NCBI RefSeq assembly: GCF_036231355.1
Contig: NZ_CP109496.1
Location: forward strand, 2,976,001 to 3,040,000
Direction of reading: 5' to 3'
Source: Streptomyces sp. NBC_01431
GTDB lineage: Bacteria > Actinomycetota > Actinomycetes > Streptomycetales > Streptomycetaceae
Length of the DNA: 64,000 nt
The translations under genes and the position numbers were made by a program. Positions 45,812 through 54,539 of this stretch are shown piece by piece; position 1 is the first letter of the stretch; each line of letters opens with the position of its first letter. The notes beneath the pieces are model-generated. The model made no database searches and was not told the DNA's origin. It saw only the letters and a program-made list of their open reading frames with translations.

Positions 45812-47743
45812 ATGACTCAGCTGGAACGGCAGCAGTGGGACGTCGTCGTGGTGGGCGCGGGCGGTGCCGGTCTGCGGGCCGCCATCGAGGCGCGGGAGCG
45901 CGGCGCCCGTACCGCGGTGATCTGCAAGTCCCTGTTCGGCAAGGCCCACACCGTCATGGCGGAGGGCGGCATCGCCGCCTCCATGGGCAACGTCAACTCG
46001 GGCGACAACTGGCAGGTTCACTTCCGCGACACCATGCGTGGCGGGAAGTTCCTCAACCAGTGGCGGATGGCCGAGCTGCACGCCCGTGAAGCCCCGGACC
46101 GGGTGTGGGAGCTGGAGACCTGGGGCGCCCTGTTCGACCGCACCGCCGACGGCCGGATCTCGCAGCGCAACTTCGGCGGCCACGAGTACCCGCGCCTCGC
46201 CCATGTCGGCGACCGCACCGGACTGGAGCTCATCCGCACCCTCCAGCAGAAGATCGTGAGCCTTCAGCAGGAGGACAAGAGGGAGTTCGGTGACTACGAG
46301 GCGCGTCTGAAGGTCTTTCAGGAGTGCACCGTCACACGGGTGTTGAAGGACGCCGAGGGCCAGGTCTCGGGGACCTTCTGCTACGAGCGCGAGAGCGGAC
46401 GGTTCTTCGTCCTGGAGGCCCCCGCGGTCGTGCTCTCGACCGGCGGCATCGGCAAGTCCTTCAAGGTGACCTCCAACTCGTGGGAGTACACGGGCGACGG
46501 CCACGCGCTGGCGCTGCTCGCCGGGGCGCCGCTGCTGAACATGGAGTTCGTGCAGTTCCACCCCACCGGCATGGTCTGGCCGCCGTCGGTGAAGGGCATC
46601 CTGGTCACCGAGTCGGTGCGGGGCGACGGCGGGGTGCTCCGCAACTCCGAGGGCAAGCGCTTCATGTTCGACTACGTGCCGGACGTCTTCAAGGAGAAGT
46701 ACGCGGAGTCCGAGGAGGAGGGCGACCGCTGGTACGAGGACCCGGACAACAACCGGCGTCCCCCCGAGCTGCTGCCCCGCGACGAGGTCGCCCGCGCCAT
46801 CAACTCCGAGGTGAAGGCGGGTCGCGGCTCCCCGCACGGCGGTGTCTTCCTGGACGTGTCGACCCGGATGCCCGCCGAGGTGATCCGGCGCCGGCTTCCG
46901 TCCATGTACCACCAGTTCAAGGAGCTGGCGGACGTGGACATCACGGCCGAGGCGATGGAGGTCGGGCCCACCTGCCACTACGTGATGGGCGGCATCGCCG
47001 TCGACTCCGACTCCGCGGCAGCCCGCGGGGTGCCCGGTCTGTTCGCGGCGGGCGAGGTCGCGGGTGGCATGCACGGCTCCAACCGGCTCGGCGGCAACTC
47101 GCTGTCCGACCTGCTGGTGTTCGGCCGGCGGGCCGGGCTGCACGCCGCCCGGTACACGGCCTCGCTGGCCGCGCGCCCGGCCGTCGACGAGATCCAGATC
47201 GACACGGCGGCCGCCGAGGCCCTGCGGCCGTTCAGCGCCGAGGCCCCCGAGGACGGCTCCCCCGTCGAGAACCCGTACACCCTGCACCAGGAACTCCAGC
47301 AGACCATGAACGACCTGGTCGGCATCATCCGCCGCGAGGGCGAGATGCACGAGGCGCTGCGAAAGCTCGCCGAGCTGCGGGCGCGGGCCCGGCGGGCCGG
47401 GGTGGAGGGGCATCGCCAGTTCAACCCGGGCTGGCACCTCGCGCTCGACCTGCGCAACATGCTCCTGGTGAGCGAGTGCGTGGCGCGGGCCGCCCTTGAG
47501 CGCACCGAGAGCCGCGGCGGCCACACTCGCGAGGACTGGCCGGCGATGGACCGCGCCTGGCGCCGGGTGAACCTGCTGTGCCAACTCGCCGACCCCACCG
47601 AGGGGTTGGCGCCCACCGAAGCGGTGCGCGGCCAGATCAGACTGGCCCGGGAAGAGACCCACCCCATCCGTGCCGACCTGCTCTCCCTCTTCGAGAAGGA
47701 GGAGCTGGTCAAGTACCTCGCCGAAGAGGAGCTGTACGAGTGA
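45812..47743 (+). CDS. sdhA: Succinate dehydrogenase flavoprotein subunit
   Basis: The 643-aa subunit oxidises succinate to fumarate using covalently bound FAD. It shows the FAD Rossmann motif VVVVGAGGAGLRAAIEARE, the histidine of the flavin-attachment loop in GKAHTVMAEGGIAASMG, active-site segments HPTGMVWPPS and MGGIAVDSDSAAA, and the SNRLGGNSLSDLLVFG motif. It lies 14 bases after sdhC and overlaps sdhB by 4 bases (GTGA), so expression of A and B is coupled. Confidence 0.96.
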   Translation: MTQLERQQWDVVVVGAGGAGLRAAIEARERGARTAVICKSLFGKAHTVMAEGGIAASMGNVNSGDNWQVHFRDTMRGGKFLNQWRMAELHAREAPDRVWELETWGALFDRTADGRISQRNFGGHEYPRLAHVGDRTGLELIRTLQQKIVSLQQEDKREFGDYEARLKVFQECTVTRVLKDAEGQVSGTFCYERESGRFFVLEAPAVVLSTGGIGKSFKVTSNSWEYTGDGHALALLAGAPLLNMEFVQFHPTGMVWPPSVKGILVTESVRGDGGVLRNSEGKRFMFDYVPDVFKEKYAESEEEGDRWYEDPDNNRRPPELLPRDEVARAINSEVKAGRGSPHGGVFLDVSTRMPAEVIRRRLPSMYHQFKELADVDITAEAMEVGPTCHYVMGGIAVDSDSAAARGVPGLFAAGEVAGGMHGSNRLGGNSLSDLLVFGRRAGLHAARYTASLAARPAVDEIQIDTAAAEALRPFSAEAPEDGSPVENPYTLHQELQQTMNDLVGIIRREGEMHEALRKLAELRARARRAGVEGHRQFNPGWHLALDLRNMLLVSECVARAALERTESRGGHTREDWPAMDRAWRRVNLLCQLADPTEGLAPTEAVRGQIRLAREETHPIRADLLSLFEKEELVKYLAEEELYE

Positions 47744-48510
47744 GTACGTACGATGCGAGCTTCCGGGTCTGGCGGGGCGACAGCGACGGCGGGGGGCTGA
47801 CCGACTTCACGGTCGAGGTGAACGACGGCGAGGTGGTCCTGGACATCATCCACCGCCTCCAGGCGACCCAGGCGCCCGACCTCGCGGTCCGCTGGAACTG
47901 CAAGGCGGGCAAGTGCGGGTCGTGCAGCGCGGAGATCAACGGGCGGCCGCGGCTGATGTGCATGACGCGGATGTCGGTGTTCGCACGTCAGGAGACGATC
48001 ACGGTAACTCCCTTGCGTGCGTTCCCCGTTGTGCGTGATCTCGTGACCGACGTGTCCTTCAACTACACCAAGGCGCGCGAGGTCCCGGCGTTCGTCCCGC
48101 CGAAGGGGGTGGCTCCTGGCGAGTACCGGATGCAGCAGATCGACGTGGAGCGCTCGCAGGAGTTCCGCAAGTGCATCGAGTGCTTCCTGTGCCAGGACAC
48201 CTGCCATGTGGTGCGCGACCACGAGGAGAACAAGGCGGCCTTCGCGGGCCCGCGCTTCCTGATGCGGGTCGCGGAACTCGACATGCACCCGCTGGACGCT
48301 GCCGCCGAGGTGAACCTGGACCGCAAGAAGACCGCGCAGGACGAGCACGGCCTCGGTTACTGCAACATCACCAAGTGCTGTACGGAGGTGTGCCCCGAGC
48401 ACATCAAGATCACCGACAATGCGCTGATCCCGCTGAAGGAGCGGGCGGTGGACCGCAAGTACGACCCGCTGGTGTGGCTGGGCGACCGGATCCGCCGACG
48501 GGAAACGTGA
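47740..48510 (+). CDS. sdhB: Succinate dehydrogenase iron-sulfur subunit
   Basis: The 256-aa subunit relays electrons from FAD to the membrane subunit. The N-terminal [2Fe-2S] ferredoxin domain has WNCKAGKCGSCSAEING and LMCMTR. The C-terminal domain carries CIECFLCQDTCH and CCTEVCPEHI for the [4Fe-4S] and [3Fe-4S] clusters. The GTG at 47740 overlaps the sdhA stop. It is the last gene of the C-A-B operon, and the next gene is convergent with only 7 bases between stop codons. Confidence 0.96.
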   Translation: MSTYDASFRVWRGDSDGGGLTDFTVEVNDGEVVLDIIHRLQATQAPDLAVRWNCKAGKCGSCSAEINGRPRLMCMTRMSVFARQETITVTPLRAFPVVRDLVTDVSFNYTKAREVPAFVPPKGVAPGEYRMQQIDVERSQEFRKCIECFLCQDTCHVVRDHEENKAAFAGPRFLMRVAELDMHPLDAAAEVNLDRKKTAQDEHGLGYCNITKCCTEVCPEHIKITDNALIPLKERAVDRKYDPLVWLGDRIRRRET

Positions 48511-48517
48511 TGGCGCG

Positions 48518-49549
48518 TCAGCTCCAACCCCTGCGGTAGGCCGCCCAGTCCTGGTCCCGCTCGGCGAAGTCGACGTACAGGGCGACGCCGAAGTTCTGGC
48601 GGTGGCGGTCGGTGCGGGCCAGGCCGAGGCGGGCGCCCCGCACGGCCGCCTCCACCGTCTCGGCGGAGCCGTGGTGGGACATGCTCTCGTCCTCGTAGAA
48701 GGGCAGCCCCATGAGCAAGTCGGTTTGTTTCGGGGTGACTTGGAGGGCGAGCGCGGTCTGGCGGGCCACGTAGCCGCCGTACAGGCTCTGTACCGGCATC
48801 GCCGTGTCGTACGACATCACGGCGATCTGGTCGACGCGGCGGGCCACCTGGCCGAAGTAGGCCTGCGACCACCACTTGCCGTGGCCGGTGAGGCTGTCGG
48901 CCGCCGAGTGCAGCGCGGGCAGCGGGTCTATCTGGTGCGCGGCCACCGAGAGCAGCGCGCCGCGCGGCTGGGTGAGCGCGTGCAGCGAGTCGAGCAGGGC
49001 CAGGTAGTCGCGGTCGCCCGAGGGCAGCGGCTCCAGGTCGAAGTGGACGCCGTCGAAGCGGGCGGTGTCGAGCACCTGGCGCGCGGAGGTGACGACGGCG
49101 CTACGGGTCGCGGTGTCCTTCAGGCGCAGACCCACCGGCTGCTCACTGGCGAGCCGGTCGCCGAGCCAGGCCTGTACCCGCACGTTCGGCAGCCTGCGGT
49201 GCACGCCGTCGACCAGCCAGCGGGCCTTGGGGTAGCGGGCGGCGGGCAGGGTGCCGTCGTGGTCGAGCGGCCCGGTGTGCACGAACAGGTCGCGGATGCC
49301 GCTGCCGCGCAGCTTCGCCGCGAACGCGTCCAGGTCCTTGTCGCTCTTGCGGCCGTCGACCCAGGCGTGCCCGAGCCAGTACGCGTCCTGGCCGCGGGTG
49401 CGGGTGTCGTCGCCGGGGACGCCGGCGTACTGGGCGCGGAGCGCCACTCCGGCGGTGGCAACGGTGACGACGACGACCAGCGCCGCCGCGAACAGTGTGC
49501 GCCGGGTCCACCGCCCGCCCCGGCCGCCCCACCAGGTACGTATCCCCAC
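48518..49549 (-). CDS. Membrane-anchored GH18-like TIM-barrel protein
   Basis: The protein of about 343 aa has an N-terminal membrane anchor (about 15-37, TLFAAALVVVVTVATAGVAL) and an exported TIM-barrel domain. RFDGVHFDLEPLPSGD corresponds to the DxxDxDxE active-site strand of family-18 glycosidases, with the terminal glutamate retained. Other barrel strands are IRDLFVHTGPLD, VRVQAWLGDRL and VDQIAVMSYDTAMP. A glycan-cleaving activity is plausible but unproven. GTG 49549 has a purine-rich ribosome site; the frame continues upstream through the repeat region but not as real coding sequence. Confidence 0.78.
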   Translation of the reverse strand: MGIRTWWGGRGGRWTRRTLFAAALVVVVTVATAGVALRAQYAGVPGDDTRTRGQDAYWLGHAWVDGRKSDKDLDAFAAKLRGSGIRDLFVHTGPLDHDGTLPAARYPKARWLVDGVHRRLPNVRVQAWLGDRLASEQPVGLRLKDTATRSAVVTSARQVLDTARFDGVHFDLEPLPSGDRDYLALLDSLHALTQPRGALLSVAAHQIDPLPALHSAADSLTGHGKWWSQAYFGQVARRVDQIAVMSYDTAMPVQSLYGGYVARQTALALQVTPKQTDLLMGLPFYEDESMSHHGSAETVEAAVRGARLGLARTDRHRQNFGVALYVDFAERDQDWAAYRRGWS

Positions 49550-49697
49550 GCGTGCCTCTCTCCTACGCCGCCCGGCTTCCCAGCCTAGCGGCCCCCCGCT
49601 CAATGGCGCCGCCCCTGCGACCCCGCTCCGCACACGCCGGAGGGACTCGCCGGAGGGCTGAATCGCGGCCGATCGCCTGCGGACCGTGGGTGCCTGG

Positions 49698-49858
49698 TCG
49701 CGCAGTTCCCCGCGCCTCTGCCAGCACCGGCCCGACCCCGCCCGACGGCGGACTCCCTGACGGACACCTCTGGCCTGAGGACCATGCGGGGTCGCTCGCG
49801 CAGTTCCCCGCGCCCCTGCCAGCACCGGCCCGACCCCGCCCGACGGCGGACTCCCTGA
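49698..49858. repeat. Two direct 63-bp repeats containing the dispersed AACTGCGCGA-type element
   Basis: 49698-49760 and 49796-49858 are identical except for one base. Each contains, in inverse orientation, the CAGGGGCGCGGGGAACTGCG core found in the 57-bp repeats at 26395. They lie in a 379-base gap (49550-49928) that has no convincing gene. Confidence 0.85.
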
Positions 49859-49928
49859 TACCCCAGCAGGATGCGGTACAGGGCGCTTTCCGGTCGCCGG
49901 TGTTCTGTTTCAGCCATACGCTCGAACC

Positions 49929-50216
49929 GTGACGCCGTCCCTCGGAAGAGCCCGGTGCCGTGCCGTCCTGGGCGCGCTCGCCGCTCTGTGCTGGAGCTTT
50001 GCCGCGCTGTGCTGGAGCCTGGTCTGCGCCAACCCCGCCCTCGCCAACAGCGGCCACGATTTCGGGAGTTCGGCCAGTGCTCTGGTGCTGCCCGTCGCCG
50101 TGGTCGTCGTGGCGGTCGCCTCGGCCGCGTACACACACGTCAAGAGGAAGCGGCGTACCCACACCCGCACCACCCCCGGGCAGGGTCAGCCACCCCGGAC
50201 GCGCCGACGGGGCTAG
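49929..50216 (+). CDS. Small exported or membrane protein with Cys-containing signal
   Basis: The 95-aa product starts at GTG 49929. It has a hydrophobic N-terminal segment (about 14-40) with three cysteines (LAALCWSFAALCWSLVCANP) and a likely signal-peptidase site after ALA (NPALANS), a second hydrophobic helix (about 50-68), and a very basic tail (HVKRKRRTHTRT and RTRRRG). No ribosome site is obvious, so it may be leaderless. The topology suggests a single-pass membrane protein with a cytoplasmic basic tail. Function unknown, and its reality is moderately supported. Confidence 0.5.
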   Translation: MTPSLGRARCRAVLGALAALCWSFAALCWSLVCANPALANSGHDFGSSASALVLPVAVVVVAVASAAYTHVKRKRRTHTRTTPGQGQPPRTRRRG

Positions 50217-50234
50217 GGGCGACCTCGCGAGCGA

Positions 50235-50268
50235 CCACCCGGGCCCCGTAGCCGAACGGCCGGGGTGG
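50235..50268. terminator. Hairpin between convergent genes
   Basis: 50235-50245 pairs with 50258-50268 with one mismatch, between the stop codons at 50216 and 50276. Confidence 0.6.
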
Positions 50269-50275
50269 CCCGCGC

Positions 50276-52852
50276 TCAGAACATGCTCAGGATCTGCTCC
50301 TCCGTCAGCTCCACCGGGCCCGACTCCCCGTCCGGCAGGGCGAGTTCGAACCAGACCGTCTTGCCGCGCGGGGTGCGGCGGGCACCCCAGGCGGCGCTGA
50401 GCAGGCCGACCAGCTGGAGGCCGCGGCCGCCCTCGTCGGTATCGCGCGCCCTGCGCCGCCTGGGCTGCACCAGGCCCGCGTCCCACACCTCGCACACGAG
50501 CGTACGGTCGCGGAGCAGCCGGAGCCTGATCTCGCCGTCGCCGTAGCGCAGGGCGTTGGTGACGAGTTCGCTGACCAGGAGTTCCGTCGTGTCCACGAGG
50601 CCGTCGAGGTCCCAGGCGAGCAGCTGGGTGCGGGCCAGTTCGCGGGCCCGGCCCACCGAGCGGGGTTCGCGCGGCAGCCGCCAGTCGCCGACCGCGTCCG
50701 CGGGCAGGCCCTGGATGCGGGCCAGCAGCAGGGCGATGTCGTCCTCGCCGTGCCGGGTGTCGAGCGAGCCGAGCACCTGGTCGCAGACGTCCTCAAGGGG
50801 CCGGTCCGGGTCGGTGAGGGTCTTACGGAAGGCGTTGAGCCCCTCGTCGAGCGGATGGTCACGGGACTCGACCAGGCCGTCGGTGTAGAGGGCGAGCAGC
50901 GCGCCCTCGGGCAGGTCGACCTCGACCTCCTCGAACGGCTCGCCGCCGACACCGAGCGGCAGCCCCGGCGGCACGTCCAGGAGCATGGCGGGCTCGCCCG
51001 GGTCGTCGCCCGGCTCGACCAGGACGGGCGGCAGATGGCCGGCGTTGGCGAACGTACATCTGCGGGTGACCGGGTCGTAGACGGCGTACACACAGGTCGC
51101 GAGGTACACCTCGGAGAGGTCGGCGTCGCGGGATTTGTGGGAGACGCGCGGGGTCTGCTGGGTGCCTCCGGGGGCGCCGAGGCCGCGGGCGATCTCGTCC
51201 AGGTGTGAGAGCACCTCGGCCGGTTCGAGGTCGAGCAGTGCCAACGTCCTTACGGCGGTGCGCAGTTCGCCCATGGCGACGGCGGCCCGCAGCCCGCGCC
51301 CCATGACGTCGCCGATGACGAGCGCGGTGCGGTGGCCGGGCAGTTCGATGACGTCGAACCAGTCGCCGCCCACCTCGGACTCCGCACTGCCGGGCAGATA
51401 GCGGCAGGCGATGTCGAGCCCGGCGGCCTCGGGGTCGCCGGGCGGGAGCAGGGAGCGCTGGAGGATCAGCGCCCGTTCGTGTTCCCTGCGATAGAGGCGG
51501 GCGTTGTCGATGCAGACGGCGGCGCGCGAGGCGAGCTCGGTGGCGAGCGCCCGGTCGCGCTCGCCGAACGGCTCGCTCCCCTTGGCGCGGGCGAACTGGA
51601 CCAGGCCCACCACCGTGTCGTGGGCGACCATCGGGACGGCGAGCGTGGTGTGCACAAGGCTGCCGTCCGCGCCGGACACGGTGTGCACGCGGGCGGTGCG
51701 AAGGGCCCGCGCGTACGGCGAGTGGAAGCGGTAGCGGTGCAGGTCGCCGACGCCGACCGGGCCCGCGCGCTCGGCGTCGCCGTCCTTGTCGCCCTCGCCA
51801 CCCGGGCCGCCGGCCAGCGGGCCGTCCGGGACGGCGCTGGCGACCGCGACCCTGCGCAGTTCCGCGCGCCCGTCGGACTGGCCGGGCGCCGGTTCCTCGC
51901 CGGCGAGGAGGCTCTGGAAGAGGTCGACCGAGGCGAGGTCGCAGAAGCCGGGGACGGTGATGTCGAGCAATTCGCGGGCGGTGGTCTCCAGATCGAGGGA
52001 GTTGCCCATCCGGGCGCCCGCCTCGTTGAGGAGGGCCAGGTTGCGGCGGGCGTCGGCGGCCTCGCGGGCCGCGTTGTGACGGCGGGTCACGTCGATGCCG
52101 AGCCCGGCGACGCCGATGGGCCGGCCGGTGCCGCTGTGCACCCGGTAGAGGTTGATCGACCAGTGCCGGCGGTCGCTGCCGCCCGGCGCGTTCCCGACGA
52201 TCTGGAGGTCGATGACGGACTCTCCGGTGTCCAGGACCCGGCGCAGGGCGGCCGACATCCGCTCGGCCTCGGGACGGGAGAGGTAGTCGTGAACGGTGTG
52301 ACCACGGTGCTCCTCGGGGGCGCCGCCGAAGACGGTGGCGAACCGCTGGTTGGCGCGCAGCACGGTGAGGTCCGTACCGAACAACAGGAATCCATAAGGA
52401 GATTGACCAAATATGGCCTGCGAGGCGGCCAGGTCGGTTTCGATCCCGCGCAGGGCCCGTACGTCCACGACGATGCAGAGCGCGGCGCGCTCGTCGGTGG
52501 CCGTCCGGCTCGGCATGACGTAGAGCTCGGCGAGACCCTGCGGGTGCGGGCCGGCCTCGGGCGCGGGCAGGCTGAACGGGACGACGCCCGTCCACTCCCT
52601 GCCGTCCAGGATCTCGGCGACCCGGCGGTGGCCGCGCGGGCGCAGTTCGGGGGGCATGAACGCCTCGACGGGATCGCGCCCGATCACGGCGGATGCGGCC
52701 AGGCCGAACTGTTCCTCGGCTCGCAGGCTCCACTGCTCGATCAGTCCGTCGGGCCCGATGGAGAACGACGCGACGCGAATGTAGTCATAGATCGAGCCAG
52801 GCGGACTGCTCTGCCACACGACATCGCCAGCCGTCTCAGGTATCTCGCTCAC
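50276..52852 (-). CDS. SpoIIE-family protein phosphatase with PAS, GAF and RsbW-like kinase domains
   Basis: The 858-aa cytoplasmic regulator is organised as PAS (about 25-105), PAS (about 145-260), GAF (about 290-465), PP2C/SpoIIE phosphatase (about 490-705) and HATPase_c/RsbW-like (about 725-845). Phosphatase metal residues lie in GGDWFDVIELPG and VIGDVMGRGL, and in the late AEDD-like GEDDIALLLARI. The ATP-binding N-box is LVSELVTNALRYGDGEIRL. It should control an anti-sigma or anti-anti-sigma partner by dephosphorylation. GTG 52852 has a GGAGG site. The RsbW-like gene at 53020 lies directly upstream. Confidence 0.92.
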   Translation of the reverse strand: MSEIPETAGDVVWQSSPPGSIYDYIRVASFSIGPDGLIEQWSLRAEEQFGLAASAVIGRDPVEAFMPPELRPRGHRRVAEILDGREWTGVVPFSLPAPEAGPHPQGLAELYVMPSRTATDERAALCIVVDVRALRGIETDLAASQAIFGQSPYGFLLFGTDLTVLRANQRFATVFGGAPEEHRGHTVHDYLSRPEAERMSAALRRVLDTGESVIDLQIVGNAPGGSDRRHWSINLYRVHSGTGRPIGVAGLGIDVTRRHNAAREAADARRNLALLNEAGARMGNSLDLETTARELLDITVPGFCDLASVDLFQSLLAGEEPAPGQSDGRAELRRVAVASAVPDGPLAGGPGGEGDKDGDAERAGPVGVGDLHRYRFHSPYARALRTARVHTVSGADGSLVHTTLAVPMVAHDTVVGLVQFARAKGSEPFGERDRALATELASRAAVCIDNARLYRREHERALILQRSLLPPGDPEAAGLDIACRYLPGSAESEVGGDWFDVIELPGHRTALVIGDVMGRGLRAAVAMGELRTAVRTLALLDLEPAEVLSHLDEIARGLGAPGGTQQTPRVSHKSRDADLSEVYLATCVYAVYDPVTRRCTFANAGHLPPVLVEPGDDPGEPAMLLDVPPGLPLGVGGEPFEEVEVDLPEGALLALYTDGLVESRDHPLDEGLNAFRKTLTDPDRPLEDVCDQVLGSLDTRHGEDDIALLLARIQGLPADAVGDWRLPREPRSVGRARELARTQLLAWDLDGLVDTTELLVSELVTNALRYGDGEIRLRLLRDRTLVCEVWDAGLVQPRRRRARDTDEGGRGLQLVGLLSAAWGARRTPRGKTVWFELALPDGESGPVELTEEQILSMF

Positions 52853-53019
52853 GCGACCGTCCCCTCCAGCTCACCGCACCGGACCGGCCTTGACCGCAGT
52901 ATTCAGTACTACGGCCCCAGCTGGCACGGCGTTCACGATCACATCCCGGTCTCGTTCTTTTCCAGCCGTTGTCGGCCGGTTCCCGTCCGGGGGTTGTGAT
53001 CGTCCGTCCCTCCCTCCTT

Positions 53020-53424
53020 CTAACCAGGCAGAGCCAGCTCGAACCACACGGTCTTGCCCGTTCTGCCCCGACGGGTCCCCCAGCGCTGCGCGGAACAGGC
53101 CACGAGCTGTATGCCGCGGCCGCCTTCGTCGTCGATGGCCGCCACACGTTCCACGGGCGCGTCCGGAAGCGGATCGGAGACCTCCACCAGGAGGGTGTCG
53201 TCGTCGAGCCGGTCGAGGCGGACCCCGATGGGCCCCGACGCGTGCCGCAGGGCGTTCGTCACCAGCTCGCTGACCAGGAGCACGGCCACATCGATGGCCA
53301 TGGCGTCGAGGGCCCAGCCGTGCAGCGCGTCCCGGACGGCGTACCTGGCGGTCCGTACGGCTCCCGGCTCAGCAGGGAAGGTCCACTCGGCACACTCGCC
53401 CGAGGTGTCGATCACGCCGATCAC
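53020..53424 (-). CDS. RsbW-like ATP-binding anti-sigma factor kinase domain protein
   Basis: The 134-aa GHKL ATPase belongs to the HATPase_c_2 group that phosphorylates anti-anti-sigma proteins. The N-box is LLVSELVTNALRHASGPIGV, the G1-box DDEGGRGIQLV, and a closing GKTVWFELALPG also ends the kinase domain of the neighbouring phosphatase. Many such proteins occur in Streptomyces, and their targets are mostly unknown. Start GTG 53424 has a weak ribosome site. A GGGTAT box upstream (53474-53469) resembles a SigB-type promoter. Confidence 0.88.
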   Translation of the reverse strand: MIGVIDTSGECAEWTFPAEPGAVRTARYAVRDALHGWALDAMAIDVAVLLVSELVTNALRHASGPIGVRLDRLDDDTLLVEVSDPLPDAPVERVAAIDDEGGRGIQLVACSAQRWGTRRGRTGKTVWFELALPG

Positions 53425-53468
53425 CCGATATCCGGTGGTTCGCGGGTTTTGGAACGATTAATAGCCAC

Positions 53469-53495
53469 ATACCCGGTATTTGGGACTGACTATCC
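53469..53495 (-). promoter_or_regulatory. Possible SigB/stress-sigma promoter
   Basis: On the minus strand GGAT (53495-53492) is separated by 17 bases from GGGTAT (53474-53469), 45 bases before the GTG of the RsbW-like gene. The Streptomyces SigB-type consensus is GNNT-14/16-GGGTAY, so the spacer is one base long. Low-confidence suggestion. Confidence 0.3.
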
Positions 53496-53517
53496 CCAAG
53501 TGGGGCGCATCGTAGTA

Positions 53518-53919
53518 CTAACGGCGCAAAGTTTCGAGGATTCGCATCGCTTCCGCCACCGCAGGGCGGTCCTGGGGCAGCCAGTCGACGGCGTCGGCCT
53601 CGTCGGGCGCCAGCCAGCGCAGTTCGTCGTGGTCCTGGAGCGGCCTGGCCTCGCCATCGATCAGCCGCGCGGTCCAGGCGTGCAGGACGAGTCCGGGCCT
53701 GAGCGGCCACTCCCCCGCGATCCGCTCCAGCGGCTCGGTCTCGATGCCGAGTTCCTCGCGCAGTTCCCGCACGAGGGCCTGCGGCGGGCTCTCGCCCGGT
53801 TCCACCTTGCCGCCGGGCAGCTCCCAGCGACCGGCCAGCTCGGGTGGGGCGCTGCGACGGGCGGCGAGCAGGCGCCCCTGGTCATAGACGGCTCCGGCCA
53901 CCACGACGGTCTGGTTCAT
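53518..53919 (-). CDS. MutT-like Nudix hydrolase
   Basis: The 133-aa protein has a complete Nudix box, GGKVEPGESPPQALVRELREELGI (described as Gx5Ex7REUxEExGU, residues about 35-57). Members hydrolyse nucleoside diphosphates linked to another group, such as 8-oxo-dGTP. The strand WELPGGK precedes the box, and WLAPDEADAVDWLPQDRPAV is the usual C-terminal helix. ATG 53919 is used. No operon partner is evident. Confidence 0.92.
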   Translation of the reverse strand: MNQTVVVAGAVYDQGRLLAARRSAPPELAGRWELPGGKVEPGESPPQALVRELREELGIETEPLERIAGEWPLRPGLVLHAWTARLIDGEARPLQDHDELRWLAPDEADAVDWLPQDRPAVAEAMRILETLRR

Positions 53920-54014
53920 GCGCCGGAGCGTAACGCGCGCCCCGCATCGCCCTCATCGGGGGCGTCATGGGGGCGCTGCCGCCGGCGGCTCGGGCCCGGG
54001 AGCCGTGTCCCGGG

Positions 54015-54197
54015 CTACTGCTGGGCGGGCGCCCCGATCCGCTCGACCCAGTAGAGCTGCTTGTGGCCGCGGTGATCGAGGCTGTCCGCGATGTGCTGGG
54101 CTTCGTCCTGCGTGGCGTACTTGCCGACGCGGTACTGGTTGCCGTTGTCGTCCTGGCGGATCACCTGCCAGATGAGCACAGCGCCACTGTCGTTCAT
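54015..54197 (-). CDS. SPOR-like 60-residue protein
   Basis: The 60-aa cytoplasmic protein is composed almost wholly of a SPOR-like beta-alpha-beta unit: VLIWQVIRQDDNGNQYRVGK, then YATQDEAQHIADSLDHRG, then KQLYWVERIG. Start ATG 54197 has a GGGAGAG ribosome site; the frame runs further upstream without one. Similar stand-alone proteins of this size are frequent in Streptomyces and are annotated as SPOR-domain proteins. Peptidoglycan binding would require export, which nothing here suggests, so the role is open. Confidence 0.8.
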   Translation of the reverse strand: MNDSGAVLIWQVIRQDDNGNQYRVGKYATQDEAQHIADSLDHRGHKQLYWVERIGAPAQQ

Positions 54198-54342
54198 CGC
54201 ATCTCTCCCGGCATCGGCGTGCAGGTCAGTGAGCTTCCCCAGGAAACCGCATTCCGCATATGCCCGAGCGTACGCCTGACCTTTACTGAGCGGATACGTG
54301 TTTGCACAAAGAGATACGAATTCGGTCATCGGCGGCATGCGC

Positions 54343-54375
54343 GAAGGGGGCGTACCCATGGGGTGCGCCCCCTTC
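54343..54375 (-). terminator. Hairpin downstream of the GntR gene
   Basis: A 15-bp stem (54343-54357 with 54361-54375, one G-T wobble, 3-base loop) lies 165 bases past the GntR stop and upstream of the SPOR-like gene. The remainder of 54198-54539 shows no gene. Confidence 0.75.
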
Positions 54376-54539
54376 ATCCGCGCCACGAACTCCACGGATA
54401 CGCACAACTCACCCTGACATCAGGGCAGTTGAGGCCGCATCGGCTCACCAGGACGGCCCCCACGACGGACGACGGGAGGGTCAGGCGGGCGGTCGCGGAG
54501 CCGGTCCCGGAACAGGTCGGCCGGGAAACCGACATCGGC

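Noticed and set aside
49910..50173. Minus-strand open frame opposite the small Cys-rich membrane protein
   Set aside because: Its predicted product lacks coherent segments, whereas the plus-strand frame has a plausible signal peptide and membrane helix.
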